From assembly GCF_001417955.2 (NCBI RefSeq), contig NZ_LKTM01000112.1, forward strand, positions 1 to 64,000: 64,000 nt of DNA. Direction: 5' to 3'. The notes beneath the pieces were generated by a model. It saw only the letters and a program-made list of their open reading frames with translations. It did not search any database and was not told the origin of the DNA. Origin of the DNA: Mycobacterium gordonae. Its GTDB lineage: Bacteria > Actinomycetota > Actinomycetes > Mycobacteriales > Mycobacteriaceae. Shown piece after piece: positions 51,914-61,700 of this stretch. Position 1 is the first letter of the stretch. Every line of letters starts with the position of its first letter. The position numbers and the translations under genes were made by a program.

Positions 51914-53041
51914 GTGACGTCTGACCAGGCGGTGTACAAATGGCCACCTGCTCTGGTGGTGCGACTCGGCGATGAGGTACACACTCTGGACCCGCGGGCG
52001 GGTATCGCCATCATCGGCCGGGACAACTCGGCCACCGTTCGTCTCGCCGACGACAGGATTTCGCGCTGGCATGTTCGTCTGGAACCCCACCGCGAAGGCT
52101 GGCAGGCCATCGACACCAGCACCAATGGCATGTATCTGGACGGCGTGCGGCGCAGTTCGGTGCTGGTCTCCGGCGCGACAACCCTGCACCTGGCCAACCC
52201 AGAGGGTTTTCCCGTCACGCTGACACCGGAGGCCGACGATGTCACCGGCGTGATCGACCTCCCCGAGCCCGACGAGGACGAGTGGTGGGATGCCGACCTC
52301 GACCCGGGTGTCGCGCGCGCCGGGCAGGCGGTGGCCGCGCGCCGCAGCGAACTCGAGATCACCCAGCGCGGCCTGGCCAAGGACAAGATCATCAACGCCG
52401 GCACATTGATCGCCTTCGAGAAGGGACGTAGCTGGCCGCGGCGCGGCACGCTGGCCAAGCTCGAGAAGGCGTTGCAGTGGTCGCCAGGCACCATCGCCCG
52501 CATCCGGAGCGGATCTGCGGTGATACCGATCTCGGGGCCGGCGACCGCGCCGGCCGAGATGCCGGGCGTCACCGACGAGGCGACCGAGTCGCTCACCGAC
52601 ACGGTTCGAGCGCCGCTGATGGCCGAGGCGGTCGAACTGGCGATGCACTCCATCAGTGCGGCCACCCAAGAGCTGCCCGAACCGTCGGAACCCGCGTTCA
52701 CCCCGAAGGTCACCAAGATCCTGGCCGACTTGCGCAAGCTCGAGAACGTCGCGGCCAGCGCGGCCCGCAATGCCAAAGGCACCCCCTCGGTGGTGCTGGC
52801 GTTGAGCACCGTGCGGCGCACCTACAACGATGTGATGGCCAAGGCCGCGCAATCTCCGAATGCGACGCTGGGGCAACGGCTTTACGAAGCTCGCCACCGC
52901 GCCGCCCTCAGCCTCGACGAGGCCGCGGCCGCCGCGGGCCTGCACGCTGACGCACTGGCTGACGCCGAGGCCGAACGGCCCATCCCTGACGACGTGGCAG
53001 CCGCGATCACCACGCTGATCGGGCAGCTCTCGGTCAGTTAG
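51914..53041 (+). CDS. espM: EspM-like regulator (FHA-like plus helix-turn-helix)
   Basis: A 375-residue regulator matching M. tuberculosis Rv3863/EspM, which represses whiB6. Residues about 5-100 are FHA-like (GIAIIGRDNSATVRLADDRISRWHVRLEP). About 130-185 an HTH-like segment (AARRSELEITQRGLAKDKIINAGTLIAFEKGRSWPRRGTL) is nearly identical in pattern to Rv3863. A second HTH-like segment lies near the C-terminus (LYEARHRAALSLDEAAAAAGL). GTG at 51914 has GGGGAGAAG upstream. It ends overlapping the convergent DUF5336 gene by 8 bp. Confidence 0.9.
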   Translation: MTSDQAVYKWPPALVVRLGDEVHTLDPRAGIAIIGRDNSATVRLADDRISRWHVRLEPHREGWQAIDTSTNGMYLDGVRRSSVLVSGATTLHLANPEGFPVTLTPEADDVTGVIDLPEPDEDEWWDADLDPGVARAGQAVAARRSELEITQRGLAKDKIINAGTLIAFEKGRSWPRRGTLAKLEKALQWSPGTIARIRSGSAVIPISGPATAPAEMPGVTDEATESLTDTVRAPLMAEAVELAMHSISAATQELPEPSEPAFTPKVTKILADLRKLENVAASAARNAKGTPSVVLALSTVRRTYNDVMAKAAQSPNATLGQRLYEARHRAALSLDEAAAAAGLHADALADAEAERPIPDDVAAAITTLIGQLSVS

Positions 53042-53816
53042 ACGTGCGGTACTCCGGCTCGCTCGCAACGTGCTGTTGTTCGGCGGGCGCCGCCGAATGC
53101 CCCATATTCGGCAGGCCGGCCGCCGGCGGTGCCGCATGCGGGGTGGACGCCTGCCCGGGCTGTGCGTGGCCGACGAAGTCGTCGTAGCTCGCCTGCTGCG
53201 GTGCCACGGCCCGTCTGGGTTCCGGAGCGGAGACCTGCTGCGCCTGTTGGGCGTGTGCGGTTCCGCTCTCGTATCCGGCCTCGGGTGGGTCCTGGTCTGC
53301 GTACTCGCCGTAGTACTCGGCCGCGGCCTGTGCGTACTGCTCGGCGTATGCCGCGTACCAGGCTTGTTGCTCATCGGACCCGCTCGGCTGAGTCAGCAGT
53401 GCGCCGACGGCCGCGCCGGCCTGTAAACCGTTGAGCACCAACACAACCCACATGGCCCAGCCGGGCTGAACGCCCTCGGGAAGGACCAGCACGCGGGACA
53501 GGGCATCGAGGAATCCGATCGTCGCCAGCGCGGCGACGATCTTGCCGGACTGGCCGGATGGTGACGTCTGCCGGGGTAGAAGTGCGAAACCGGCGAGCAG
53601 CCCGGCCAGGACGGCGAAGCGCACATCCCAGTCGATCCCGAAGCCGTTGAGCATCGGCCCGAAACTCACCAGATAGGAACACCCGCCCAGGAGCAGGACG
53701 GCCCAGGTCAATTGGCGGTGTGAAACCTTGGTGCCGGTCTCGGGTTTTGGGGTCCACTGTGAATAGCCGCCGGCATGGTCGGCCGGGTGATAGCTCTGGC
53801 TGCCAGGGTAGGCCAT
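53034..53816 (-). CDS. DUF5336-family membrane protein
   Basis: A 260-residue protein like the M. tuberculosis Rv0954 family. It has four membrane segments (LTWAVLLLGGCSYLVSFGPML, VRFAVLAGLLAGFALLP, IVAALATIGFLDALSRVLVL, WAMWVVLVLNGLQAGAAVGALL), then a Gln/Ala/Tyr/Pro-rich cytoplasmic tail (YAAYAEQYAQAAAEYYGEYA). The family is usually encoded outside ESX loci, so its place 15 bp downstream of eccE is unusual. ATG at 53816. Role in secretion is unknown. Confidence 0.8.
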   Translation of the reverse strand: MAYPGSQSYHPADHAGGYSQWTPKPETGTKVSHRQLTWAVLLLGGCSYLVSFGPMLNGFGIDWDVRFAVLAGLLAGFALLPRQTSPSGQSGKIVAALATIGFLDALSRVLVLPEGVQPGWAMWVVLVLNGLQAGAAVGALLTQPSGSDEQQAWYAAYAEQYAQAAAEYYGEYADQDPPEAGYESGTAHAQQAQQVSAPEPRRAVAPQQASYDDFVGHAQPGQASTPHAAPPAAGLPNMGHSAAPAEQQHVASEPEYRTSN

Positions 53817-53831
53817 GATCGCTCCTCTGAG

Positions 53832-55544
53832 TCAGTCTTCGGCGGCGAACGACGCTTTCAGGTAGCGCATCTCTTCGTCGGTGGCGACCATGGTCACGAC
53901 CGACGAGCCGGTGCGCGTGCTCACCTTGACGGTATCGGTGTCTATGTTCAGCGATTCCAGCGCGACGTCGGCGTTGGCCGTCACCGGCGAATTGGGCGGC
54001 ACCACCACGATCGCGGTCACACCCACTCGCACGGATTGCTCGGCCACTCCGTCGAACATCTCGACCGAGTAGTTGCGATCGGCGCCGGCCTGCATGGACC
54101 CGCGGTTGAAGTCCGACACCCACAGCAGATCGTGGTCGTCCACCTCGTCGACCATGGTGCGCCACTTCGTCGGACGCCGGCTGTGCACCAGCACGTGCGC
54201 CCCCAGAGCCAGCGAACGCAACACCACCTGCTGGGCCAGATGCAAGGTGCCGGCGATCTCGACGCGCCGGATCTGCGGGCCGAACAGCGACAGCGCCACC
54301 GCGCGCCCGAGGTCGTCCGCGCCGATCACCTGCCCGCAGCCGGAGGCGGGTATGCGCAGGTCCTGAATATCGGCTGGATCGCTTGCGTACGACCACTTTT
54401 CAACCGGCCGGGGTGGCGGGGGCACCGGCAGGCTGGCGGCCAGGGCGGAGTACTGCTGCCCACGCAAGTGGGTCAGGCCGCGTAGTTGGATGCGGGCCCG
54501 GCCGTGGGTGTCGAATCGGGCCATTCCCCGGACCTGGATCGGCCCACGAAGATCGTCGTGGCGCAACGAGAGCGTCATGGTGGTCGAGTAACTGGGGATG
54601 GTCCACAGCAGGCCGAGCCCGGCCGTCGTGAGCATGCGTGGCCTGATCGCGAAGCTGCGCAACCGGAAGCGGCCTTCCCGGCAGGTGCGCCAGGTCTCCT
54701 CGACGGTGGTCAGATCCACGCCGTCGGTCAGTTGGTTGGTGGCCTGCCCGATCTCGCCGGCGGTCAATACCCGGGTACGCAGGCCGCCCTCGGTCAACCT
54801 GTCGGCCACCCGGCGGGTCGCGGTGCCGGCGGTTCGGATGATCCCGTTGCGGCCGCCGCCGCGCCGGCGCACCGCGGCGGCACACCGCGACGGGTCGAGG
54901 CGGATGGCGATCCACACGTTGCGCTGGGCGATCGCCGGAAGCGGGCCCAGGACCGCGTCGTACACCGCGGCGACCTGACTGTGGCCCTGCGACCGGGCGC
55001 CCTGGCTGATCACGTCGATCGAATCCAGCGTGATGTCGAACTGCCGCAGGCAGTCCACCAGAGCCTGCACCGGGACGGTCTCCCCCGACACCGTCATGCC
55101 CGGCTCCATGATCGTCATCGCCTGCGGGTTCTCTTCGATCTGCAGCAGCGACATCAAAGTGCTTCCATCCCAACGAAAGCCGATCAGGGAACCGTCAGCC
55201 ATCGGCACGTCGAATGGTTCGGCCGGTGTGGTTTTCCGGATTCGTCGACGTCGCTGCCACCAGAACCCGGTCCGTGACGCGACCAACCGCGGCAGCGTCG
55301 TGCCACGCAGCCGGACTACCAGGACCAGAGCGAGCGCCAGCCCGGCGATGCTGCCCTGCCAGCCCGGGAAACCGAGAAGCGGCGCTGTCACCGTCCCGGC
55401 GGCCACGATCAGTTGCAGGACCAGCAGGTCGGGGAGGGGCAGCAGACGCGCGGCGCCGATGTCGGTCGTCGACCGCAACTCGTTCTGTTCCGAAGGCGCG
55501 CCCTTTGCGGGCGTCGCCGCTGGGTGGGCGGGACGACGCGGCAC
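53832..55544 (-). CDS. eccE: EccE, ESX core membrane component
   Basis: A 570-residue EccE. Two N-terminal membrane helices (LLPLPDLLVLQLIVAAGTVTAPLL and IAGLALALVLVVRL) precede a large cytoplasmic domain with the typical TVPVQALVDCLRQFDITLDSIDVISQG and VWIAIRLDPSRCAAAVRRRGG patterns. The tail (SVEMFDGVAEQSVRVG, NIDTDTVKVSTRTGSS) recalls EccE2. EccE sits at the periphery of the ESX pore. GTG at 55544. It is divergent from eccB by 108 bp. Confidence 0.87.
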   Translation of the reverse strand: MPRRPAHPAATPAKGAPSEQNELRSTTDIGAARLLPLPDLLVLQLIVAAGTVTAPLLGFPGWQGSIAGLALALVLVVRLRGTTLPRLVASRTGFWWQRRRRIRKTTPAEPFDVPMADGSLIGFRWDGSTLMSLLQIEENPQAMTIMEPGMTVSGETVPVQALVDCLRQFDITLDSIDVISQGARSQGHSQVAAVYDAVLGPLPAIAQRNVWIAIRLDPSRCAAAVRRRGGGRNGIIRTAGTATRRVADRLTEGGLRTRVLTAGEIGQATNQLTDGVDLTTVEETWRTCREGRFRLRSFAIRPRMLTTAGLGLLWTIPSYSTTMTLSLRHDDLRGPIQVRGMARFDTHGRARIQLRGLTHLRGQQYSALAASLPVPPPPRPVEKWSYASDPADIQDLRIPASGCGQVIGADDLGRAVALSLFGPQIRRVEIAGTLHLAQQVVLRSLALGAHVLVHSRRPTKWRTMVDEVDDHDLLWVSDFNRGSMQAGADRNYSVEMFDGVAEQSVRVGVTAIVVVPPNSPVTANADVALESLNIDTDTVKVSTRTGSSVVTMVATDEEMRYLKASFAAED

Positions 55545-55652
55545 AGAGCGATCCTATCCACAGCGGTGGGTGAAAATTCGCGCGGATTTGGCCGCTGACG
55601 TTGTTATACGCTACCGAGGCTCGGTGCTTGCCCGACGCTGATGGGGGTGTTT

Positions 55653-57161
55653 ATGCCCGCGCAAGTGACTACGCGCGCGCAGGTCAATGGCTATCGGTTC
55701 TTGATCCGCCGGTTGGAGCATGCGCTGATTCGCGCCGACTCCCGGATGATCCACGACCCGATGCGCGGCCAGATCCGCTCGCTGCTCGTCGGTCTGGTGA
55801 TCGCCATCCTGATCACCGGTGCGGCCGGGGTGCTGGCCTTCTTCAAGCCGTCACCCAACATCGGAAATGCGCAGATCCTGCTGAGCACCTCCAACGGCGG
55901 CCTGTACGTCCGCATCGGCGATCGCCTGCACCCGGTTCTCAACCTCGCGTCCGCACGCCTGATCACCGGGAAGCCGGACGCCCCGAAATCCGTCAGCGAC
56001 AAATGGCTGAATCAGCTGCCGCGCGGGCCCATGGTGGGAATCATCGGCGCCCCCAACAGCATTCACGCCGGTGCGGACATGCGGACCTCGGTGTGGACCG
56101 CGTGTGACTCGGTCACCACACCGGATGTGGCCAAGAGCGTCGGTGTGGCGAGCGTGCAGACCACGGTGATCGCCGGCGACCTCACGCTCAACGAAGACAT
56201 CGGCAAGGCGTCGCCGGCGCAGATGCTGCTGGTCCGATCGGGCGATACCTCCTATCTGATCTACGGCGGCGTGCGCGCGGTGATCGACCCCAACGACTCG
56301 GTGGTCCTCAATGCCCTGCACCTGCAGAACGCCCAGACCCGCCCGATCTCCGGAGCGTTGCTCAACGCCTTTCCGCTGGTGCCACCCATCCGGGCGGTCA
56401 CGATCCCGGGTGCCGGCACTGCCATTCCCGGCCTGCCCGCCGGATTCCCGGTGGGCTCGATCGTCAAGACCGTCGACTCCCGCGGTGAGCAGCTGTACGT
56501 CGTGCTGCCGGACGGGTTGCAGCCGGTGTCCTCGGCGGCGGCCGACATCATCCGCTACAGCAACCCCGGCGAAGCCTCCTCGCAGGGAGCGCGGGAAGTG
56601 GCGCCCTCGGTGATCAGCCGCGTCCCCCTCGTGCATTCACTGGCGATCGACCACTACCCGGCCGTGTCGCCGCAGATCGTCAACACCGAGCCGGACCGGG
56701 TGGTGTGCATGACGTGGGACCGGTCCAACTCCGCCGCGCAGGCAGCAGTCGGGTTGCTGGTCGGGCATCGGCTGCCGATTCCGGACGGTGCCCAACCCGT
56801 CGGGCTGGCCACCGGAGACGGCAACGGGCCGGGCGTCGACTCGGTGTACGTGAAGCCCGGCAGCGGCGAATACGTCCAGGCGACCGGAGGAGAAGCGGAC
56901 AGCCGCGCCCTGGGGCAGCTGTTCTACGTCTCCGACGCCGGGGTGCGGTACCACATCAAGGACCTGCCGACGGCCGGCGCGCTCGGGGTGACCGGCGTTC
57001 ACGATCCCCGCGTCGACGCCGACGTTCCGCAACTGGCGCCCTGGCCGGTCGTTTCACTGTTACCGGCCGGTCCAGAGTTGTCTCAGGAGGCGGCGCTGGT
57101 CGCGCACGACGGGATGGGCGCCGACCCGCGCGGATTGAAGGTCGAACCGCCGAAGTCGTGA
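55653..57161 (+). CDS. eccB: EccB, ESX core membrane component
   Basis: A 502-residue EccB: N-terminal basic helix VNGYRFLIRRLEHALIRADSRMIHDPMR, one membrane helix (LLVGLVIAILITGAAGVLAFF), then the periplasmic R1-R4 domain (LHPVLNLASARLITGKP, GPMVGIIGAPNS, QLYVVLPDGLQPVSS, AALVAHDGMG). The N-terminus resembles EccB1. ATG at 55653 (MPAQVTT) is preferred for its G-rich site and family start. It ends only 5 bp from the convergent eccD stop. Confidence 0.92.
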   Translation: MPAQVTTRAQVNGYRFLIRRLEHALIRADSRMIHDPMRGQIRSLLVGLVIAILITGAAGVLAFFKPSPNIGNAQILLSTSNGGLYVRIGDRLHPVLNLASARLITGKPDAPKSVSDKWLNQLPRGPMVGIIGAPNSIHAGADMRTSVWTACDSVTTPDVAKSVGVASVQTTVIAGDLTLNEDIGKASPAQMLLVRSGDTSYLIYGGVRAVIDPNDSVVLNALHLQNAQTRPISGALLNAFPLVPPIRAVTIPGAGTAIPGLPAGFPVGSIVKTVDSRGEQLYVVLPDGLQPVSSAAADIIRYSNPGEASSQGAREVAPSVISRVPLVHSLAIDHYPAVSPQIVNTEPDRVVCMTWDRSNSAAQAAVGLLVGHRLPIPDGAQPVGLATGDGNGPGVDSVYVKPGSGEYVQATGGEADSRALGQLFYVSDAGVRYHIKDLPTAGALGVTGVHDPRVDADVPQLAPWPVVSLLPAGPELSQEAALVAHDGMGADPRGLKVEPPKS

Positions 57162-57166
57162 GGCGG

Positions 57167-58651
57167 CTACAAGCGCAGCTCGCGGAATACCGCGTAGAGC
57201 CGCACGATCCAGAAGCACAGTGGGAACACCAGGACGATCGCGAGGTATTCCAGGATCTCCACCTGCCGACGCATCACCGGTGAGAACTCGAGTCGCGGCG
57301 CGATGACACCGCAGGCGACCATCAACACCATCAGAACGACCAGCGACAGCGTTGCGTAGACCTGCCACCCGTCGAGGCCGACCGCAATCTCGACGATGGA
57401 CAGCAGCGCGATCGCCGTCCCGGCGGCGATCAGCGTGGCGGACTGCACCAGATCGTGATGGCTGCGACCGCGCAGGCACAGCACGGTGGCCACTACGACC
57501 GCGAAAACGGTTCCCTGCCAATAAAACCCGTCACTGAGATCGAGCGCCAGATAGCATCCGGCGGTCGCCGTGACCGCGGCCGCGGCCAGGATGCCGGTCA
57601 GGTACTGGCCGGCCCTGCGGACCCGCACGATCATGCCCTCCTCGGTCGGGATCACCTGTTTGCCGACGGCATTGACGCCTTCGACGGTGGTGCCGCCCTG
57701 GGTCTCGATGTCATCCAGCGGCTCGCCGGCGGTCGGTACCCGCGGCACCGGCAGCTTGGCCAGCAGGATTGTCACGCGGGGCGACAGGTAGACGACGATC
57801 ACCGACACCGTCGCCAGCACCGCTCCGACGGCCCGCGGCGCCGGATCCCAGAGCAGGTCGGCCGCTCCCGCGGCGCCGCCGATGACGGCCAGCGAGATCA
57901 CCGCGGTGTGCAGGGCGCGACCGCGTCCGGTGACCAGCAACACCAGCAGTGAGGCGAGCCCGGTCAACCCGAACGCCATCGGCAGTGACTTCGCGCCGAA
58001 GCCGTCGGGAACCACGTACAGCGCGCCGCCGAACAACAGCGGGGTGGCCACCGCCGCCAGCCATTCCGAGCGCCGGGCGCCCGCCGAACGGTGCGCGATC
58101 ACGCACGCGGCGATCACGGCCAGGACACCGACACCGAGGGCGGTCGCCGGCACATAGAACTCGGTGGCGCGGCGCGGCAGCAGGAAAGCGGCGGTGAGAG
58201 CGGCGGCCAGTCCGACACCGAAGCAGGTGACCAGGCGTGCGTCACGGGACAACCAGTCCAGGGTGGGGTGCTCTTCGTGGCGGGCCTCGTCTTCGACGTC
58301 GTCGAACAGCATCCGGCGGCTCGGCTGGTCCAACGCCCGGATCATCAGCAACTCGCCGTCGTAGACGTTGGCTTCGCTCAGCGACCGGCCGGGATCGATC
58401 GCGTCGTCACCGAGGCGGGCCAGGGTCCACTTTCCCTCGGTGGTGTCGAACATGAGGTCGTCGGTGCCAGGGTGTGCGGCGAGTTGCTCGTTGGCGATGT
58501 CGATGACGTCGTCGATGAACCCGGCGATGCTGTTGTCGGCCGGTAACCCCACGTCAAGTCGTAACTCCCCGACCACCAGGGTGACCCGGCTGAGCGTGGG
58601 CTCGGCCTCAGATTCCGCGTCTAATTCCGACAGCGACGGCGGTAGAGTCAT
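57167..58651 (-). CDS. eccD: EccD, ESX core channel component, first copy
   Basis: A 494-residue EccD with an N-terminal ubiquitin-like domain (about 20-100: RVTLVVGELRLDVGLPADNSIAGF, SEANVYDGELLMIRA), then about eleven membrane helices. The start at 58651 has an AGGAGG site 8 bp upstream; an ATG 42 bp farther up is less likely. It is encoded opposite to eccC. A different second eccD begins at 62781, so this locus has two EccD paralogues. Confidence 0.9.
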   Translation of the reverse strand: MTLPPSLSELDAESEAEPTLSRVTLVVGELRLDVGLPADNSIAGFIDDVIDIANEQLAAHPGTDDLMFDTTEGKWTLARLGDDAIDPGRSLSEANVYDGELLMIRALDQPSRRMLFDDVEDEARHEEHPTLDWLSRDARLVTCFGVGLAAALTAAFLLPRRATEFYVPATALGVGVLAVIAACVIAHRSAGARRSEWLAAVATPLLFGGALYVVPDGFGAKSLPMAFGLTGLASLLVLLVTGRGRALHTAVISLAVIGGAAGAADLLWDPAPRAVGAVLATVSVIVVYLSPRVTILLAKLPVPRVPTAGEPLDDIETQGGTTVEGVNAVGKQVIPTEEGMIVRVRRAGQYLTGILAAAAVTATAGCYLALDLSDGFYWQGTVFAVVVATVLCLRGRSHHDLVQSATLIAAGTAIALLSIVEIAVGLDGWQVYATLSLVVLMVLMVACGVIAPRLEFSPVMRRQVEILEYLAIVLVFPLCFWIVRLYAVFRELRL

Positions 58652-58770
58652 CGCTGTCGGCCTCCTGGGGGTTGTGTCATTTGCTGGTGACATTACCTAG
58701 GCACCGGGGGCCAAATCTGAGCCAATTTTTGAGTTTCGGGGAATTTGGGGAGATTTCAAGGGATGTGGCG

Positions 58771-61700
58771 TTGAGTACGCAGGGTTTCGTGCGCCGCCTG
58801 CGGGTTTCGCCGCCGCGGATGCCGGGCGGCGAGGTCAACCTGCAACCGCCACCCGAGGTGCCGCGGGTCATCCCCGGCAGCCTCCTGATGAGGCTGCTGC
58901 CATTCGTGATGATCGTCGCCGTCATCGGGATGATCGCCCTGATGGTGACCGTCGGCGGGCGGGATCTGATGAAGAACCCGATGTTCCTGATCTTCCCGAT
59001 GATGATGGTCATGTCGATGGCCGGCATGTTCATCGGAGGTGGTGGCCGATCCGGCAAGGCCGCTGCGGAACTCAACGAAGAGCGCAAGGACTATTTCAGC
59101 TACCTGGCCAATCTGCGCGACGACGCTGACATGACCGGTGCGGGTCAGCGCACGGCGCTGGAGTGGAGCCACCCCGATCCGCGGGCGCTGGCCGACGTCG
59201 TAGGCACCCGCCGCATGTGGGAACGCCGTCCCACCGACACCGACTTCTGCCATGTCCGGGTGGGCATCGGCACCCACCGCCTGGCCACCCGGTTGCTCGC
59301 ACCGGAGACCGGCCCGCCCGAGGATCTGGAACCGGTGTCGACGGTGGCGCTGCGCCGGTTCGTCAAAACTCACTCGGTGGTGCACGCCCTGCCCACCGCG
59401 GTGTCGCTGCGGGCGTTCCCGGCCATCACCTTCGAGGGCGACCGGAAGTTGGCTCGGCAGTTGGTGCGCTCGATGGTGTTGGAGCTGTGCGCATTTCACG
59501 GACCCGACCACGTCCAGGTCGCCGTGGTTACGGCCAATCCGGATGGCGAGAGCTGGAGCTGGGTCAAGTGGTTGCCGCATGCCCAGCACGCGACGGCCCG
59601 GGACGGCATGGGTTCGATGCGACTGCTGTTCCCCACATTGGAGCTGCTGGAGCGTTCGCTGGCAACGGATCTGGGGGAGCGGGGCCGGTTCAGCCGCAAC
59701 GCCGAGCCGACCAAGGGCCTCAAGCATCTCGTGGTGGTGATCGACGACGGATACATCGCCGGAACCGAACGTCTGGTGACCGACGCAGGCCTGGACAGCG
59801 TCACGTTGCTGGACCTCAACGGCGCCGACGCTCCGGCCAACCGGCGCGGCCTGCAACTCGTGGTGGATGGTGACGACGTCGGGGCGCGCACCGCGGTCGG
59901 TGTCGAGCGTTTTGCCACGCCGGACACGATCACGGTGGCCGAGGCCGAGGCGACCGCCCGCCGGATCGGCCGGTACCGGCTGGCCAGCGCCGCCCACATC
60001 GTCAACCTCGAAGCCGACGCACGCGCCACCGACCCGGGCCTGATGGCGCTGCTGAAAATTCCCGATGCCGCCGAGATCGTCCCGGAACAGGTGTGGCGCA
60101 AGCGCTCTCCGCGTGAGCGGCTTCGCGTGCCCATCGGCTACACGCCCAACGGCCAGCCGCTGGAACTGGACATCAAGGAGTCCGCTGAGTCCGGCATGGG
60201 CCCGCACGGGTTGTGTATCGGCGCTACCGGTTCGGGCAAGTCGGAGTTCCTGCGCACGCTGGTGCTGTCGATGGTCACCTCGCACTCGCCCGAGGTGCTC
60301 AATATGGTGCTGGTCGACTTCAAGGGTGGCGCAACGTTTCTCGGTCTGGAGGGGGTGCCGCACATCGCGGCGATCATCACCAACCTCGAGGACGAGCTGA
60401 TCCTGGTCGACCGCATGCGCGACGCACTGGCGGGTGAGCTGAACCGCCGCCAGGAGCTGTTGCGATCGGCCGGCAACTTTCCCAACGTCAACGAGTACGA
60501 GCGCGCCCGCGCCAACGGCGCAGAACTGGATCCGCTGCCGGCGCTGTTCGTGATCGTCGACGAGTTCTCCGAACTGCTTTCGCAGAAGCCGGATTTCGCC
60601 GAGCTGTTCGTGATGATCGGCCGCCTGGGCCGGTCGCTGCATGTGCACCTGCTGCTGGCGTCCCAGCGGCTGGAGGAAGGCAAGTTGCGCGGCCTGGATT
60701 CGCACCTGTCCTACCGGATCGGCCTCAAGACCTTCTCGGCCGGGGAGTCGCGCAGCGTACTCGGTGTGCCGGACGCCTATCACCTGCCCAGCGTCCCAGG
60801 CTCCGCGTTCCTGAAATGCGATGCCGCCGAACCGGTCCGGTTCAACACCTGCTATGTCTCCGGCGAATACGTCCGGCCGCGCCGGGCGCAAACCGGCCGC
60901 GGCAGGCAACTGGGCGCGCTGGCGCCGAAGCTGTTCACGGCGACCCCGGTAAAGAAGGATGCGTTGCCCGCGGCACCCGCGGTCGAGCCGGAAGCTCCCA
61001 GCGTCTCGTCGACCCCGGTGCGGACCACGCTGCTCGACGTCGTGGTGTCGCGGTTGCGGGGCCACGGACGCCCGGCGCACGAGGTGTGGCTCCCGCCGCT
61101 GGATGAGAGCCCCGCGGTGAATCAGCTTCTGGCGGATGCCGATTGGTCGGCCCCGGAGAATCTCGACGGGCGGTTGTGGCTACCCATGGGGGTGGTGGAC
61201 CGGCCCTACGATCAGCGTCGCGACGTGTTGATGGTCGATCTGTCCGGCGCTCAGGGCAATGTGGCGGTGGTCGGTGGGCCGCAGTCGGGCAAGTCGACGG
61301 CGTTGCGCACCCTGATCATGTCGGCCGCCGCTACCCACACCCCCGAGCAGGTGCAGTTCTTCTGCCTCGACTTCGGCGGCGGCACGCTGGCGAGCCTGGT
61401 CAACCTGCCGCACGTGGGCGGGGTCGCGGGCCGCATGGACGCCGACGGGATCCGGCGCACGGTGGCCGAAGTGGCCGGGGTGCTGCGCGCCCGGGAGGTG
61501 CGCTTCCGCGATCTGGGCATCGAGTCGATGCGTGACTTCCGGCAGCGCAAAGCGCACCTGGCGACGCTGCCCCCCGAGGTGGCCGCCCGGGATCCGTTGA
61601 GCCAGGACAAGTTCGGTGACCTCTTTCTGGTCATCGACGGCTGGGCCTCGATCCGCAGCGACTTCGAGATACTGGAGCCCACCCTCAACTCACTTGCCGT

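Noticed and set aside
58756..61080. Long minus-strand open frame opposite eccC
   Set aside because: It is antisense to an unmistakable EccC frame, is rich in His/Arg/Gln and has no family motifs; such mirror frames are normal at this GC content.
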